A stretch of DNA of 64,000 nt from NCBI GenBank assembly GCA_963702235.1, contig CAVPBZ010000016.1:296755-360754 (forward strand), written 5' to 3'. Origin of the DNA: PALSA-505 sp963702235 (GTDB taxonomy: Bacteria; Actinomycetota; Actinomycetes; Streptosporangiales; Streptosporangiaceae). Of the stretch, positions 49,387-58,422 are shown in pieces. Both the position numbers and the translations under genes were made by a program. How positions within the stretch are numbered: position 1 is the first letter of the stretch; every line of letters begins with the position of its first letter. The notes beneath the pieces were generated by a model. The model ran no database searches, was not told the origin of the DNA, and was given only the letters and a program-made list of their open reading frames with translations.

Positions 49387-50424
49387 TCAGAAGTCGTCGT
49401 CGAAGCTGACGCTGCCGCTGACGCCGACCTGGTAGGCCGACACCCGGCGCTCGAAGAAGTTCGACAGCTCCTGGACGTCCTGCAGCTCCATGAACGCGAA
49501 CGGGTTGGCCGACCCGTAGCGCGGCCCGATGCCCAGCTGCGCGAGCCGCCGGTCGGCTACGTGCTGCAGGTACTGGCGCATGTCGGCTGGCGACATGCCA
49601 GGAACGCCCTGCCCGAGCAGGTCCTCGGCGAACTGGACCTCGCAGTCGACGGCCTCGGCGAGCATGTCCCTGACCTGTCCGCCCATGGCCTCGTCGAACA
49701 GGCCAGGCTCCTCGCGCCGGACGGTGTTGACGACGTCGAACGCGAACGTCATGTGCAGCGACTCGTCGCGGAACACCCAGTTGGTGCCCGAGGCCAGACC
49801 GTGCAGCAGGCCGCGGGAGCGCAGGAAGTACACGTAGGCGAACGCGCCGTAGAAGAACAGACCCTCGATGCAGGCGGCGAAGCAGATCAGGTTGAGCAGG
49901 AAGGCCCGCCGGTCCGCCGCGGTCCGCAGCTCCCGCAGCTCGAAGACCGAGTCGATCCAGCGGAAGCAGAACTCGGCCTTGCGCCGGATCGACGGGATGT
50001 TCTGCACGGCGGCGAAAGCCTCGGACCGCTCCTGTTCACCGGGCACGTAGGTGTCCAGCAGCGTCAGGTAGAACTGGACGTGCACCGCCTCCTCGAACAG
50101 CTGGCGGGACAGGTACAGCCGTCCTTCGGGCGAGTTCACGTGCTGGTACAGGTTGAGCACCAGGTTATTGGCGACGATCGTGTCGCCGGTGGCGAAGAAC
50201 GCGACCAGCCTGCTGACCAGGTGCCGCTCGGCCGCCGACAGCCGGCCCAGGTCCGCCAGGTCGGAATGCAGGTCGACTTCCTCCACCGTCCAGGTGTTCT
50301 TGATCGCGTCGCGGAACCTGTCGTAGAAGCGCGGGTAGCGCATCGGCCGCAACGTGAGGTCCATGCCGGGATCCAGCAGCAGCGACTGCCTGCCCTGGAC
50401 CGGCCCGGCGCCTGCGGCCGTCAC
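49387..50424 (-). CDS. nrdB: Class Ia ribonucleotide reductase beta subunit
   Basis: 345 residues from GTG 50424, whose GTGA overlaps the nrdA stop. Di-iron and radical residues are visible: ligand Asp in ATGDTIVANNL, Glu-x-x-His in FEEAVHVQFY with the radical Tyr four residues after the His, further Glu in FAACIEGLFF and Glu/His in RDESLHMTFAF. The C-terminal YQVGVSGSVSFDDDF tail docks on NrdA. It supplies the tyrosyl radical for deoxyribonucleotide synthesis. It resembles Streptomyces class Ia NrdB closely. Confidence 0.95.
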   Translation of the reverse strand: MTAAGAGPVQGRQSLLLDPGMDLTLRPMRYPRFYDRFRDAIKNTWTVEEVDLHSDLADLGRLSAAERHLVSRLVAFFATGDTIVANNLVLNLYQHVNSPEGRLYLSRQLFEEAVHVQFYLTLLDTYVPGEQERSEAFAAVQNIPSIRRKAEFCFRWIDSVFELRELRTAADRRAFLLNLICFAACIEGLFFYGAFAYVYFLRSRGLLHGLASGTNWVFRDESLHMTFAFDVVNTVRREEPGLFDEAMGGQVRDMLAEAVDCEVQFAEDLLGQGVPGMSPADMRQYLQHVADRRLAQLGIGPRYGSANPFAFMELQDVQELSNFFERRVSAYQVGVSGSVSFDDDF

Positions 50425-52886
50425 TGGCAGGCCTCGCAGGTGTCCGGGTTCTCCAGCGAGCACGCCACCGCGCCCGCCCCGGCGTCCGGCCCGGTGTCGG
50501 CGCCGTCAGCGGGTGCCACCCCGTCAAGCCCGGCCGCGTCCGGGGCGGCCGCGGCCACGGTGGCCTGCTGGATCCGGGTGGCCGGCCGGGACCGCAGGTA
50601 GTACGTGGTCTTCAGCCCCGCCTTCCAGGCGTACAGGTACATCGACGAGAGCTTGCCGATCGTCGGCGTGGCCAGGAACAGGTTCAGCGATTGGCTCTGG
50701 TCGATGAACGGCGCGCGCGCCGCGGCCAGGTCGATGAGCGCCCGCTGCGGCAGCTCCCACGCCGTCCGGAACAGCTCGCGCGAGCTGGCCGGCAGCTCGC
50801 CGATACCGGCCACCGACCCGTCGGCGCGCTTGATCGCGTCGCGGACGCTGGCGTTCCACCGCCCGTGCGCCTTGAGCTCGCGCACCAGTGCCCCGTTGAC
50901 CTGCAGGAACTCACCCGACAACGTCTCGCGCTTGAACAGGTTGGAGACCTGCGGCTCGATGCACTCGTAGCACCCGGCGATGGACGCGATCGTGGCCGTC
51001 GGGGCGATCGCGATGAGCAGCGAGTTGCGCAGCCCGGTGGCCGCGATCTTCTCGCGCACCGCCGCCCACCGCTCCGCCTGGCCGCCGCCGGCCACGGTGA
51101 CGCCCCACAGGTCGGGCTGCAGCTGGCCGGCCGCGGCGCGGGTCTGCCCGAACGCCGGGTGGGCACCGCGCCGCTCGGCCAGTTCCGCCGACGTCTCCAG
51201 CGCGGTTAGGTAGATCTCCTCGGCGATCCGCGTCGACAGCTCCCGCGCGGCACCGGAGTCGAACGGCAGGCGCAGCGCGAAGAACACGTCCTGCAGCCCC
51301 ATCACGCCCAGCCCGACCGGCCGCCACCGCGGGTTCGACGCGGCCGCCTGCTCGGTCGGGTAGTAGTTGATGTCGATCACCCGGTCCAGGAACGGCACCG
51401 CGGTGCGGACGGTCTCCCGCAGCCCGGGCCAGTCGATGCCCTCGCCGCCGTCGCCATCGCCGGTCAGGTGCCGGGCCAGGTTGATCGAGCCCAGGTTGCA
51501 GACCGCCGTCTCCGCGTCGGAGCTGACCTCGGTGATCTCCGTGCACAGGTTGGACAGGTGCACCACGTTGCCGGCCGTCCCGGTCTGGTTGCACCGCGCG
51601 TTGGCGGCGTCCTTGAACGTCATCCAGCCGTTGCCCGTCTGGGCCAGGGTGCGCATCATCCGCGCATACAGGTCGCGCGCCCGGACATGACCGGCGATCA
51701 GGCCCTCGGCCTCGGCCGCGCGGTAGGCGGCGTCGAACGCCTCGCCCCACAGATCCGGCAGCCCGGGCACCTGGTCCGGGTCGATCAGCGACCACGTCCC
51801 GTCGGCCTCCACCCGGCGCATGAACTCGTCCGGGATCCAGTTGGCCAGGTTGATGTTGTGCGTGCGGCGGGCGTCCTCGCCGGTGTTGTCCCGCAGCTCG
51901 AGGAACTCCTCGATGTCCGGGTGCCAGGGCTCGAGATACACGCACGCCGCGCCCTTGCGCCGGCCGCCCTGGTTGACCGCCGCGACCGAAGCGTCCAGGG
52001 TGCGCAGCCACGGCACGATCCCGTTGGACTGGCCGTTGGTCCCGCGGATCAGCGCCCCGCGCGAGCGCACCCGCGACCAGGAGATGCCGATGCCGCCGGC
52101 GAACTTCGACAGCTTCGCCACCTGCGCGTAGCGCTCGTAGATCGAGTCCAGCTCGTCCCGCGGCGAGTTGACCAGGTAGCACGAGGACATCTGGGCGTGC
52201 CGGGTGCCGGAGTTGAACAGCGTCGGCGAGCTGGGCAGGTAGGCCAGCGACGACATCAGCCGGTAGAAGCCGATCGCCTCGGCCGGCGTCCCGGACAGCC
52301 CGCAGGCCACCCGCAGCAGGAAGTACTGCGGTGCCTCGATCACCAGCCGGGAGGCGGGGTGCCGCAGCAGGTACCGGTCGTAGACCGTCCGCAGGCCGAA
52401 GTACTCGAACCGCTGATCCGCGGCGGCGTCTACCGCGTCGTCGAGCTTGCGCGCGTTGTCCTTGACGAACCGCGCGGTCTCGTCCGCGATCAGCCTCTCG
52501 GCGTGGCCGAGGCCGATGGACTGGCTGAACGAGGCGATGCCCTGCCCGCGCACCTCCTTGCCGATGTACGCGGCCAGCAGCCGGGCCGCCAGCCGCGAGT
52601 ACTGCGGCTCCTCGCCGATCATCTCGGCCGCGGTCTGGACCGAAAGCCGGTCCAGCTCCGCGGTGGTCGCGCCGTCGTAGAGGCCGCTGATCGTCCTGGT
52701 CGCCACCCGCAGCGGGTCGACGTCATCGAGCCCGCCGGCGCACCGCTCGACGGCCCGTACGATCTTGTTCACGTCAACCGGCTCGGCGTCGCCGTTGCGC
52801 TTGCGCACCCGCATCCCCGCCGGGCGCGATGATCCGGGGGCGTCGCCCGGGCCGGCCGTGCCGGGCGGTGAATCAGTGACCGTCAT
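50421..52886 (-). CDS. nrdA: Class Ia ribonucleotide reductase alpha subunit
   Basis: 821 residues. ATP-cone at the N-terminus (MRVRKRNGDAEPVDVNKIVRAVERC); active-site Cys in MSSCYLVNS, NLCTEI and AVCNLGSINL; the radical-transfer Tyr pair in AWKAGLKTTYYLRS; C-terminal redox pair in NPDTCEACQ. ATG 52886 has a GAGGAGAAAGC ribosome site; the frame continues to 53033, but that extension has no family similarity. Expression is probably controlled by NrdR through the boxes at 52932-52978. Confidence 0.95.
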   Translation of the reverse strand: MTVTDSPPGTAGPGDAPGSSRPAGMRVRKRNGDAEPVDVNKIVRAVERCAGGLDDVDPLRVATRTISGLYDGATTAELDRLSVQTAAEMIGEEPQYSRLAARLLAAYIGKEVRGQGIASFSQSIGLGHAERLIADETARFVKDNARKLDDAVDAAADQRFEYFGLRTVYDRYLLRHPASRLVIEAPQYFLLRVACGLSGTPAEAIGFYRLMSSLAYLPSSPTLFNSGTRHAQMSSCYLVNSPRDELDSIYERYAQVAKLSKFAGGIGISWSRVRSRGALIRGTNGQSNGIVPWLRTLDASVAAVNQGGRRKGAACVYLEPWHPDIEEFLELRDNTGEDARRTHNINLANWIPDEFMRRVEADGTWSLIDPDQVPGLPDLWGEAFDAAYRAAEAEGLIAGHVRARDLYARMMRTLAQTGNGWMTFKDAANARCNQTGTAGNVVHLSNLCTEITEVSSDAETAVCNLGSINLARHLTGDGDGGEGIDWPGLRETVRTAVPFLDRVIDINYYPTEQAAASNPRWRPVGLGVMGLQDVFFALRLPFDSGAARELSTRIAEEIYLTALETSAELAERRGAHPAFGQTRAAAGQLQPDLWGVTVAGGGQAERWAAVREKIAATGLRNSLLIAIAPTATIASIAGCYECIEPQVSNLFKRETLSGEFLQVNGALVRELKAHGRWNASVRDAIKRADGSVAGIGELPASSRELFRTAWELPQRALIDLAAARAPFIDQSQSLNLFLATPTIGKLSSMYLYAWKAGLKTTYYLRSRPATRIQQATVAAAAPDAAGLDGVAPADGADTGPDAGAGAVACSLENPDTCEACQ

Positions 52887-52931
52887 GCTTTCTCCTCGCG
52901 CATCCCGGCTCAGGCGGCCTGGGTACGCGAG

Positions 52932-52978
52932 ACACCATATGTAGATCCTGGTGCCGGCCCAAGCACCACATGTCGTGC
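52932..52978 (-). promoter_or_regulatory. Tandem NrdR boxes upstream of nrdAB
   Basis: ACACCATATGTAGATC (52932-52947) and GCACCACATGTCGTGC (52963-52978) match the NrdR consensus (ACACwATATaTwGTGT) with centres 31 bp apart, the three-turn spacing known for cooperative NrdR binding. They end 46 nt before the nrdA start. Confidence 0.85.
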
Positions 52979-52996
52979 CGGCGTGTCGCGGGGTTA

Positions 52997-53713
52997 TCAG
53001 CCGCCCGGGCGGGGCAGCGGGCAGTCCGAGCACAGCCCGCCGCCCGGCACCCGGTAGAACAGGCAGCAGGACCGGCGGCGGAACTCCAGCCCGGGACCGG
53101 TCAGCTCGCCCGTCCTGCGCAGCACCCCGGTGGCCAGCAGCCGCTGCGCCAGCGCGCGCGCCGCTGGCACCAGATCGGGCCGGGCGCAGGCGAGCACGCG
53201 CAGCGCCGCGGTCATCGCCGCGGCGGCGTTACCGCGCAGCAGGCCCGCGGCCACCTTCACCGGCAGGCCGGCGCCCAGCGGTTCCAGGTGGCAGGTCATC
53301 ACCGTCTGGTACGCCAGCGCGGCGAGCCCGCCGGTGCCGCCGGCCCGCCAGCCGCGCGGCTCCGGCAGGTTCAGCCGCATCGGCGACCCCGCGGCCGCCC
53401 GCAGCCGGGTCAGGTCCGGCACGACGCCGTCCTGCAGGGCGCAGCCCAGCACCGGTGACCACAGCCGGGCGGCATAGCCCAGCTGGACGGTGGAGGCCGC
53501 CACCCGCGCCTCGGTCACGCCCAGCTCGCTCCCGGTGCTGGCGATCAGCCCAGCCAGCCCGCCGGCGTACAGCTCGGCCGCCGGCCGCCAGGCCCGGCCG
53601 TCGTCCCCCACGCTGAGCACGAAGTACGGCCCGGCCCGGGCCGCGCTGTCCAGCGCCCTGCGCACGAGGTCCGGGTCCGCCGGACGAGCCTGGGAGTTCA
53701 TCACCACAATCAT
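52997..53713 (-). CDS. FhuF-like ferric-siderophore reductase, [2Fe-2S] C-terminus
   Basis: 238 residues. The C-terminus has the iron-sulfur motif CC-x10-C-x2-C in RRSCCLFYRVPGGGLCSDCPL, diagnostic for FhuF-type ferric-siderophore reductases. The preceding part includes AAELYAGGLAGLIASTGSELGVTEARVAASTVQLGYAARLW, typical of the family. It would release iron from imported siderophores in the cytosol. It lies 33 nt downstream of the LysR gene and could be co-transcribed with it. Met5 (53701) is an alternative start. Confidence 0.85.
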   Translation of the reverse strand: MIVVMNSQARPADPDLVRRALDSAARAGPYFVLSVGDDGRAWRPAAELYAGGLAGLIASTGSELGVTEARVAASTVQLGYAARLWSPVLGCALQDGVVPDLTRLRAAAGSPMRLNLPEPRGWRAGGTGGLAALAYQTVMTCHLEPLGAGLPVKVAAGLLRGNAAAAMTAALRVLACARPDLVPAARALAQRLLATGVLRRTGELTGPGLEFRRRSCCLFYRVPGGGLCSDCPLPRPGG

Positions 53714-53746
53714 TTCCGCCGAACGCTACGGGGCCGGCCCTTCAGC

Positions 53747-54712
53747 TCAGGGCGCAGGTACCGGGCGGGCACCACCAGGTTCCCGGCCGGTCAGCCCGTC
53801 AGGCTGGTTGCCGGGGTGCTGCGGAGGCTTGTTGTCCAGGCAGCAGCGGACGAAGTCCTGGACGACGGGGTTGGTGTCGCTGGCGGGCGGCCAGGCGACG
53901 CCCACCTGGCTGGGGCTCACGCCGGTGACGGGCCGGTAGGTGATGCCGGGGCGGGCGTAGTAGCGGGCGGCGGATTCGGGGGTCAGGGCGATGCCGTAGG
54001 CGTTGGCGATCGCGGTCAGCAGGGCGTCGGGCTGGTCGGTGACGACTCCGATGCGGACGGGGTGGCCCTGGCGTTCGCTGGTGGCCAGCCAGTAATCGCG
54101 CCGCCAGCCGGTTTCCGCGGGAGCGGCGACGAACGGCTCGTCCCACAGCTGGTCGAAGGAGATCTGCTCACGGGCGGCGAGCGGGTGGGTGGCGGGGAGC
54201 GCGACCCAGCGGGGCTCGGTGAGCAGCACCTCGATCCGCATGTCGTCCTGGCCGGGGAACGGCAGCCGTAGCAGGGCAACGTCGGCGTCGCCGCTGACGA
54301 GCCCGGCGGTGGGGTCCGACCAGGCGGCCTGCTGCATGTCCACCCGCCAGCCCGGCCGGCGGCGGGTGAACGCCGCGATGATCTGCTGGGTGGCCTCGTT
54401 GGCGGCGCTGGACATGAATCCGACCCGCAGCACCCGGGCCGCGCGGCTGGCCGCGGCCTTGGTCTCCCGCAGTGCCTGGTCCCAGCCGGCCAGCACGGCG
54501 GGGGTGCTGCCGGCCAGCACCTGGCCTGCCGCGGTGAGGGCCATCCCGGCCCGGGACCGGGTGAACAGGAGCACGCCCAGCTGGCTCTCCAGCTGCTTGA
54601 TCTGCTTGGTCAGCGCCGGCTGGTACACAAACAGCCGCTCCGCCGCGCGGGTGAGGTTTCCTTCGGCGGCGACGGCGGCAAAGGAGCGCAGCAGCCGGGT
54701 GTCGACATCCAT
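53747..54712 (-). CDS. LysR-family transcriptional regulator
   Basis: 321 residues. N-terminal winged helix: DTRLLRSFAAVAAEGNLTRAAERLFVYQPALTKQIKQLESQLGVLLFTRS. Effector domain with LRVGFMSSAANEATQQIIAAF, ALPATHPLAAREQISFDQLWDEPFVA and a Pro-rich C-terminal tail. It is divergent from the truncated dihydrofolate-reductase-like gene at 54788; the 75-nt gap would hold its own promoter. The targets may include that lost gene or the FhuF-like gene. Confidence 0.9.
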   Translation of the reverse strand: MDVDTRLLRSFAAVAAEGNLTRAAERLFVYQPALTKQIKQLESQLGVLLFTRSRAGMALTAAGQVLAGSTPAVLAGWDQALRETKAAASRAARVLRVGFMSSAANEATQQIIAAFTRRRPGWRVDMQQAAWSDPTAGLVSGDADVALLRLPFPGQDDMRIEVLLTEPRWVALPATHPLAAREQISFDQLWDEPFVAAPAETGWRRDYWLATSERQGHPVRIGVVTDQPDALLTAIANAYGIALTPESAARYYARPGITYRPVTGVSPSQVGVAWPPASDTNPVVQDFVRCCLDNKPPQHPGNQPDGLTGREPGGARPVPAP

Positions 54713-54787
54713 GCCATCAGGTTATGGCCGCGTGTATTGGACGCGGGCTTGGCCGCCGACGAGACTTGGCGGCTGAAAGGAGTCCTG

Positions 54788-54846
54788 ATGAGCCGAGTGG
54801 TCTTGCAGATGGGTGTCACGCTGGACGGATACGTCGCGCCACGCGG
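54788..54846 (+). pseudogene. 5' remnant of a RibD/dihydrofolate-reductase-family gene
   Basis: ATG 54788 follows a good AAAGGAGTCC ribosome site and encodes MSRVVLQMGVTLDGYVA, the standard start of RibD-C/DHFR-like proteins. After ~17 residues the similarity ends and an unrelated frame (RGACDRWRPRAASEV...) follows. The gene was cut at its 5' end by a rearrangement. Confidence 0.65.
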
Positions 54847-55003
54847 CGCGTGCGACCGGTGGAGACCACGAGCTGCGTCGGAGGTGTGCGCGTCGAGTAG
54901 CGTGGAGACCGTGTCTTCAGAAACGATCCGAGAAGTTCACCTCAACGACCCGAAGGGGCGGGCAGTCCCATCCCCCGGGCGCGGGCTTCCCGGGGGATGG
55001 GAC
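54847..55003 (+). mobile_element. Possible right-end remnant of an IS200/IS605-type element
   Basis: Immediately after the cut in the DHFR-like gene the sequence encodes a tail resembling TnpB C-termini (ACDRWRPRAASEV, VHLNDPKGRAVPS) and ends in a perfect hairpin, GTCCCATCCCCCGGG (54965-54979) with CCCGGGGGATGGGAC (54989-55003), 15 bp and a 9-nt loop. Hairpins of this kind mark IS605 right ends (guide-RNA region in active elements). The assignment is tentative: no transposase is left. The hairpin also lies 7 nt beyond the epoxide hydrolase stop and can terminate that gene. Confidence 0.35.
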
Positions 55004-55009
55004 GGACAG

Positions 55010-56131
55010 TCAGCGGAAGAGGCGGAAGAACCCGCGCACCTGCTCGACCAGCGACTTCGGCTGCTCCAGCGCGGCGAAGTGGCCACCTCGCGGCAGTTCC
55101 TCGAACCAGCGCAGGTCGGTGAACCGGAGCTCGGCCTCCCGCCGCGACGGGCGGTTTACGTCGCGCGGGTAGACCGACAGCCCGGACGGCGCGGTGACCT
55201 TGTCCCGGAAGCTGGCGAAGCTCTCCCAGTACAGGCGCGCTGACGACGTGGCCGACGCGGTGAACCAATAGACCGAGATATCGTCGAGGATCTGCTGCCG
55301 CGACAACGCGTCCTCGGGGTGGCCGTTGTTGTCCGTCCAGGCCCAGAACTTCTCGGCGATCCAGGCGGCCTGGGCCGCCGGGGAGTCGGTGAGGCCATAG
55401 CCGAGCGTCTGCGGCCGGGTCGCCTGGATCGCCGAGTACCCCCGGCCGATGCGCTGGAACTCCTTTTCGGCCTCGAGGTTCGCCAGCTCCGCGGGCGTCG
55501 GGTCGTCGAACGTGCCCGCCGCCACGGACCCCAAGTTCAGGTGCACGCCGGCGACCCGCTCGGGCGCCACCTCGCCCAGCGCGCCGGACACCGCCGAACC
55601 CCAGTCACCGCCCTGCGCGCCGTACCGCTCGTAACCCAGCGAAACCATCAGCGTGTCCCAGGCGCGCGCGATGCGCCTGATGCCCCACCCGGTCGTCAAC
55701 GGCTTGTCACTCCAGCCGTACCCGGGCAACGACGGCGCGACCACGTGGAACGCGTCCGCCGGGTCCCCGCCGTGCGCGCGCGGGTCGGTCAGCGGGCCGA
55801 GGACCTCCAGGAACTCGAGCACCGAACCCGGCCACCCGTGCGTGAGCACCAGCGGGAACGCATCCGGCTCCGGCGAGCGGACGTGCAGGAAGTGGATGCC
55901 CAGCCCGTCGACTGTGTCGCGGTACTGCGGGAAAACGTTCAGCCGCTCGGCGAACCCGAAGTCGTAGTCCTCGGCCCAACTGCGGCAAAGCTCCTGCGCA
56001 TAAGCCAGCGGCAACCCCTGTGACCAGTCGTCCACCGGTTCGGGCTCGGGCCACCGCGTCCGTCGCAACCGTTCACGCATATCCGCGATCTCGGCTTCGG
56101 TGATGCTGACCTCAAATGGCTCGGCGGTCAT
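55010..56131 (-). CDS. Epoxide hydrolase family protein (EHN + alpha/beta hydrolase)
   Basis: 373 residues from ATG 56131. An N-terminal EHN domain (FEVSITEAEIADMRERLRRTRWPEPEP) is followed by an alpha/beta-hydrolase core: oxyanion HGWPGSVLEFLEV, nucleophile Asp in GGDWGSAVSGALGE, and His in LPRGGHFAALEQPK. Typical of the microsomal-like epoxide hydrolases of actinobacteria; cytosolic. The frame extends to 56269, but nothing before MTAEPF resembles the family and GGGAG lies before 56131. It follows the MFS gene 46 nt on and may share its operon. Confidence 0.88.
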   Translation of the reverse strand: MTAEPFEVSITEAEIADMRERLRRTRWPEPEPVDDWSQGLPLAYAQELCRSWAEDYDFGFAERLNVFPQYRDTVDGLGIHFLHVRSPEPDAFPLVLTHGWPGSVLEFLEVLGPLTDPRAHGGDPADAFHVVAPSLPGYGWSDKPLTTGWGIRRIARAWDTLMVSLGYERYGAQGGDWGSAVSGALGEVAPERVAGVHLNLGSVAAGTFDDPTPAELANLEAEKEFQRIGRGYSAIQATRPQTLGYGLTDSPAAQAAWIAEKFWAWTDNNGHPEDALSRQQILDDISVYWFTASATSSARLYWESFASFRDKVTAPSGLSVYPRDVNRPSRREAELRFTDLRWFEELPRGGHFAALEQPKSLVEQVRGFFRLFR

Positions 56132-56177
56132 AGCGGAGCTCCCTTTCTCGGTAAGGCGTTGTCGGATCAGATGCAGG

Positions 56178-57665
56178 TCAGGGTGAAGCCGTTGACCGGG
56201 CCGGAGGTGCGGACCGCCATCGCTGGCTCCCACGCGTGTCGTCAGGTTCGGGTCGGCGGCCGGTGCCAAGGCGCCGGGTCAGGCTGAGGACGAGTCCGGC
56301 CAGGGGGAGTGCCGCGAGTACGGCGAGGGCCACCGGCACCGACGTGATGCCGGACAGGTTCGCGACAGCGGCCGGACCGATCCCGCCACCCAGGAAGATC
56401 ATGAAGTTGAGCAGGCCCGGTGCGGTGTCGCGGTCGCGCGTGGCGACCAGTTCCGGTGCGAGGCCCACCAGTACGGCCTGGGCACCGGCGAAGCCACACA
56501 CGGTCAGTGCCGCGCCGAGGACGACCGGAATCGGCCCGTTGAAGACCGCGACCACGAGCACGCCGACGACGGTGAGTGCCGCAAGCCCGGCCGACACCTG
56601 CCAACCGGTGAACCGGTCGGTCAAGGTGCCGACCAGCCGCCCTGCCAGCACCGAGCAGGCGGCGGCCGGGACCAAGAGCGCGCCGGCTTCGAGGGCGCCA
56701 CCGCCCGTGGCCTGCTCGATCAGGGACGGGGCGAGGAACAGCACCCCGTAGTAGCCGGCGAAGATCGTCCCGCCGGCGAGCCCGGCCGACAGGAAGCCGC
56801 GGGCCGCGATCACCCGTCGAGGCACGAACCCGTCGGGCGTGCACCGCACGCGCCACCACAGTCCCACGGCGGCGAGCGCCCCGGCGGCAGCCACGACGAG
56901 CGTGACCGGAGCGGGCAGGCCGACCGAGTGTGCCTGCAGCAACGTGATCAACGAGCCGGCGAGTACCGACAGCACGGCCGCGCCGACGATGTCGAGTCGC
57001 CCGGCCGAGCCGTCCCACTCACCGCCACCGATCCGCGTGAACGTGCGCCTACCCGCCAATGCGGCCAGCAGGAGGGGCAGCGAGAGGACCGGGATCGCGA
57101 GCACGGCACGCCACCCCAGCCATGCGGTGACCACCCCGCCCAACAGGGTCCCGCACGCCGACGCCGTCGCGCCGGCGGCGGCGATGATTCCCAGCGCACG
57201 GATCCGTTCCCGCCCGGGAAGGGCGGTGACCGCGGCGAAGACGGCGATCACGGACGCACCCGCCCCGGCGCCACCGATCAGCCGACCGACGATCACGACT
57301 GGCAGCGTCGGGCCGACGCCCGCGAGCGCCGAGCCCGCGGCAAGTGCTACGACCCCGGCGACGAGTACCCGGAAGGGGCTCCACCGGGCCATCAGCCGAC
57401 CTGCGACCGGCATCGCGAGCGCGGAGGTCAGCGACCATGCGGTGAGGATCCATGCCGTGGCCCCGAACGACACCGCGAGCGCGCGGCCGATGGCCGGCAG
57501 CGCCACCGACGGTGCTCCCAGTGCTACGTACTGTGGCAGCACCAGCATCCCCAGGGCCAGCCCCAGCCGACGCCCATCCGGGGCGTGGTTCAATCCGCCG
57601 CTGAGGGCCCCTTCAGACGGGATCGTCTGCGGCATCGTCGTCTCATCCTGAGTATGTTGTGACAT
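56178..57665 (-). CDS. MFS drug-efflux-type transporter
   Basis: 495 residues, about 14 hydrophobic segments as in the DHA2 group. Motif A-like VAGRLMARWSPFRVLVAG after helix 2, and VIVGRLIGGAGAGASVIAVFAAV and SACGTLLGGVVTAWLGWRAVLAIPV (motif C-like) in helices 4-5. Proton-driven export of drugs or metabolites is likely. ATG 57665 overlaps the left arm of the operator at 57664-57690; ATG 57635 (with an AGGATGAG ribosome site) is a reasonable alternative start. Divergent from, and probably regulated by, the CGNR protein at 57716. Confidence 0.88.
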   Translation of the reverse strand: MSQHTQDETTMPQTIPSEGALSGGLNHAPDGRRLGLALGMLVLPQYVALGAPSVALPAIGRALAVSFGATAWILTAWSLTSALAMPVAGRLMARWSPFRVLVAGVVALAAGSALAGVGPTLPVVIVGRLIGGAGAGASVIAVFAAVTALPGRERIRALGIIAAAGATASACGTLLGGVVTAWLGWRAVLAIPVLSLPLLLAALAGRRTFTRIGGGEWDGSAGRLDIVGAAVLSVLAGSLITLLQAHSVGLPAPVTLVVAAAGALAAVGLWWRVRCTPDGFVPRRVIAARGFLSAGLAGGTIFAGYYGVLFLAPSLIEQATGGGALEAGALLVPAAACSVLAGRLVGTLTDRFTGWQVSAGLAALTVVGVLVVAVFNGPIPVVLGAALTVCGFAGAQAVLVGLAPELVATRDRDTAPGLLNFMIFLGGGIGPAAVANLSGITSVPVALAVLAALPLAGLVLSLTRRLGTGRRPEPDDTRGSQRWRSAPPARSTASP

Positions 57666-57690
57666 GTGACAGGTACTATGGGTGTCACAT
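57664..57690. promoter_or_regulatory. Inverted repeat operator between MFS and CGNR genes
   Basis: Perfect 8-bp arms ATGTGACA (57664-57671) and TGTCACAT (57683-57690) flank an 11-nt centre containing TACTAT (57674-57679), a -10-like box for the plus-strand gene. The left arm covers the MFS start codon, so binding would affect both genes. Confidence 0.6.
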
Positions 57691-57715
57691 TACGGAACAT
57701 GAGGAGACACGTCAA

Positions 57716-58312
57716 ATGCTTGATGAGTGTTACACTCCATCGGCGGTCCAGACGGCCGTCGATCTTGCCAACACCTTGAAGCCGATCAAGGGAGAGGATG
57801 CGCTCGAGACCGTTGAGCAGCTCCGGGACTTCCTCGACGACCATTCCCCGGTCGGACCGGCCGAGCCTCCGAGCTCGGCCGCGGATCAAGGGACCAGTCT
57901 GCGGCGGGGTCTCACCCGCGCCGACGTGGCGGAGGTCCGCGCGTTGCGCGAGACGGTTCGTGCCGTGCTCGAACGAGCGAGCACCGACGCGGTTGGAGCT
58001 GCGGCCCTGGTCAATGGCGGTCTGCGTCGCAGCCGCGCCACCCCGGCGCTGCGCCACGATCACGACCGCTGGTGGACCGAGGTCACCTCCGACACCGACC
58101 GCTGCTCGGCGCACCTGGCCGCGACCACGCTCAGCGCGCTGGCCTCTGTGATCGCCACGCTCGGTCCGACGCGTCTCGGCGTATGTGCCGGGCCGAGCTG
58201 CCGGTCCACTTTCGTGGACCTCTCGCGCAACGGCTCGAAGCAGTACTGCACCCGAACCTGCGCGCACCGAGCCAGCGTCGCGGCCTACCGGAGTCGGCGC
58301 AGCCCGCGTTGA
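57716..58312 (+). CDS. CGNR zinc-finger regulator
   Basis: 198 residues. The N-terminal ABATE-like domain has LANTLKPIKGEDALETVEQLRDFL and ADVAEVRALRETVRAVL; the C-terminal CGNR zinc finger reads RLGVCAGPSCRSTFVDLSRNGSKQYCTRTCAHRASVAAYRSRR with four Cys. Such proteins regulate stress or resistance genes. ATG 57716 has a GAGGAG ribosome site; the longer GTG frame from 57659 would start inside the operator. It probably controls itself and the divergent MFS gene. Confidence 0.88.
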   Translation: MLDECYTPSAVQTAVDLANTLKPIKGEDALETVEQLRDFLDDHSPVGPAEPPSSAADQGTSLRRGLTRADVAEVRALRETVRAVLERASTDAVGAAALVNGGLRRSRATPALRHDHDRWWTEVTSDTDRCSAHLAATTLSALASVIATLGPTRLGVCAGPSCRSTFVDLSRNGSKQYCTRTCAHRASVAAYRSRRSPR

Positions 58313-58422
58313 GTGTCGGCACACCTCTACGGTCACCACACCGCATGGTTACGAAGTGTCGCTGGAGTAACAGTGAGCCTCCGCCTCAGACCGCCTAGCT
58401 GCATGGCGGGGTAGGCGTTTCG

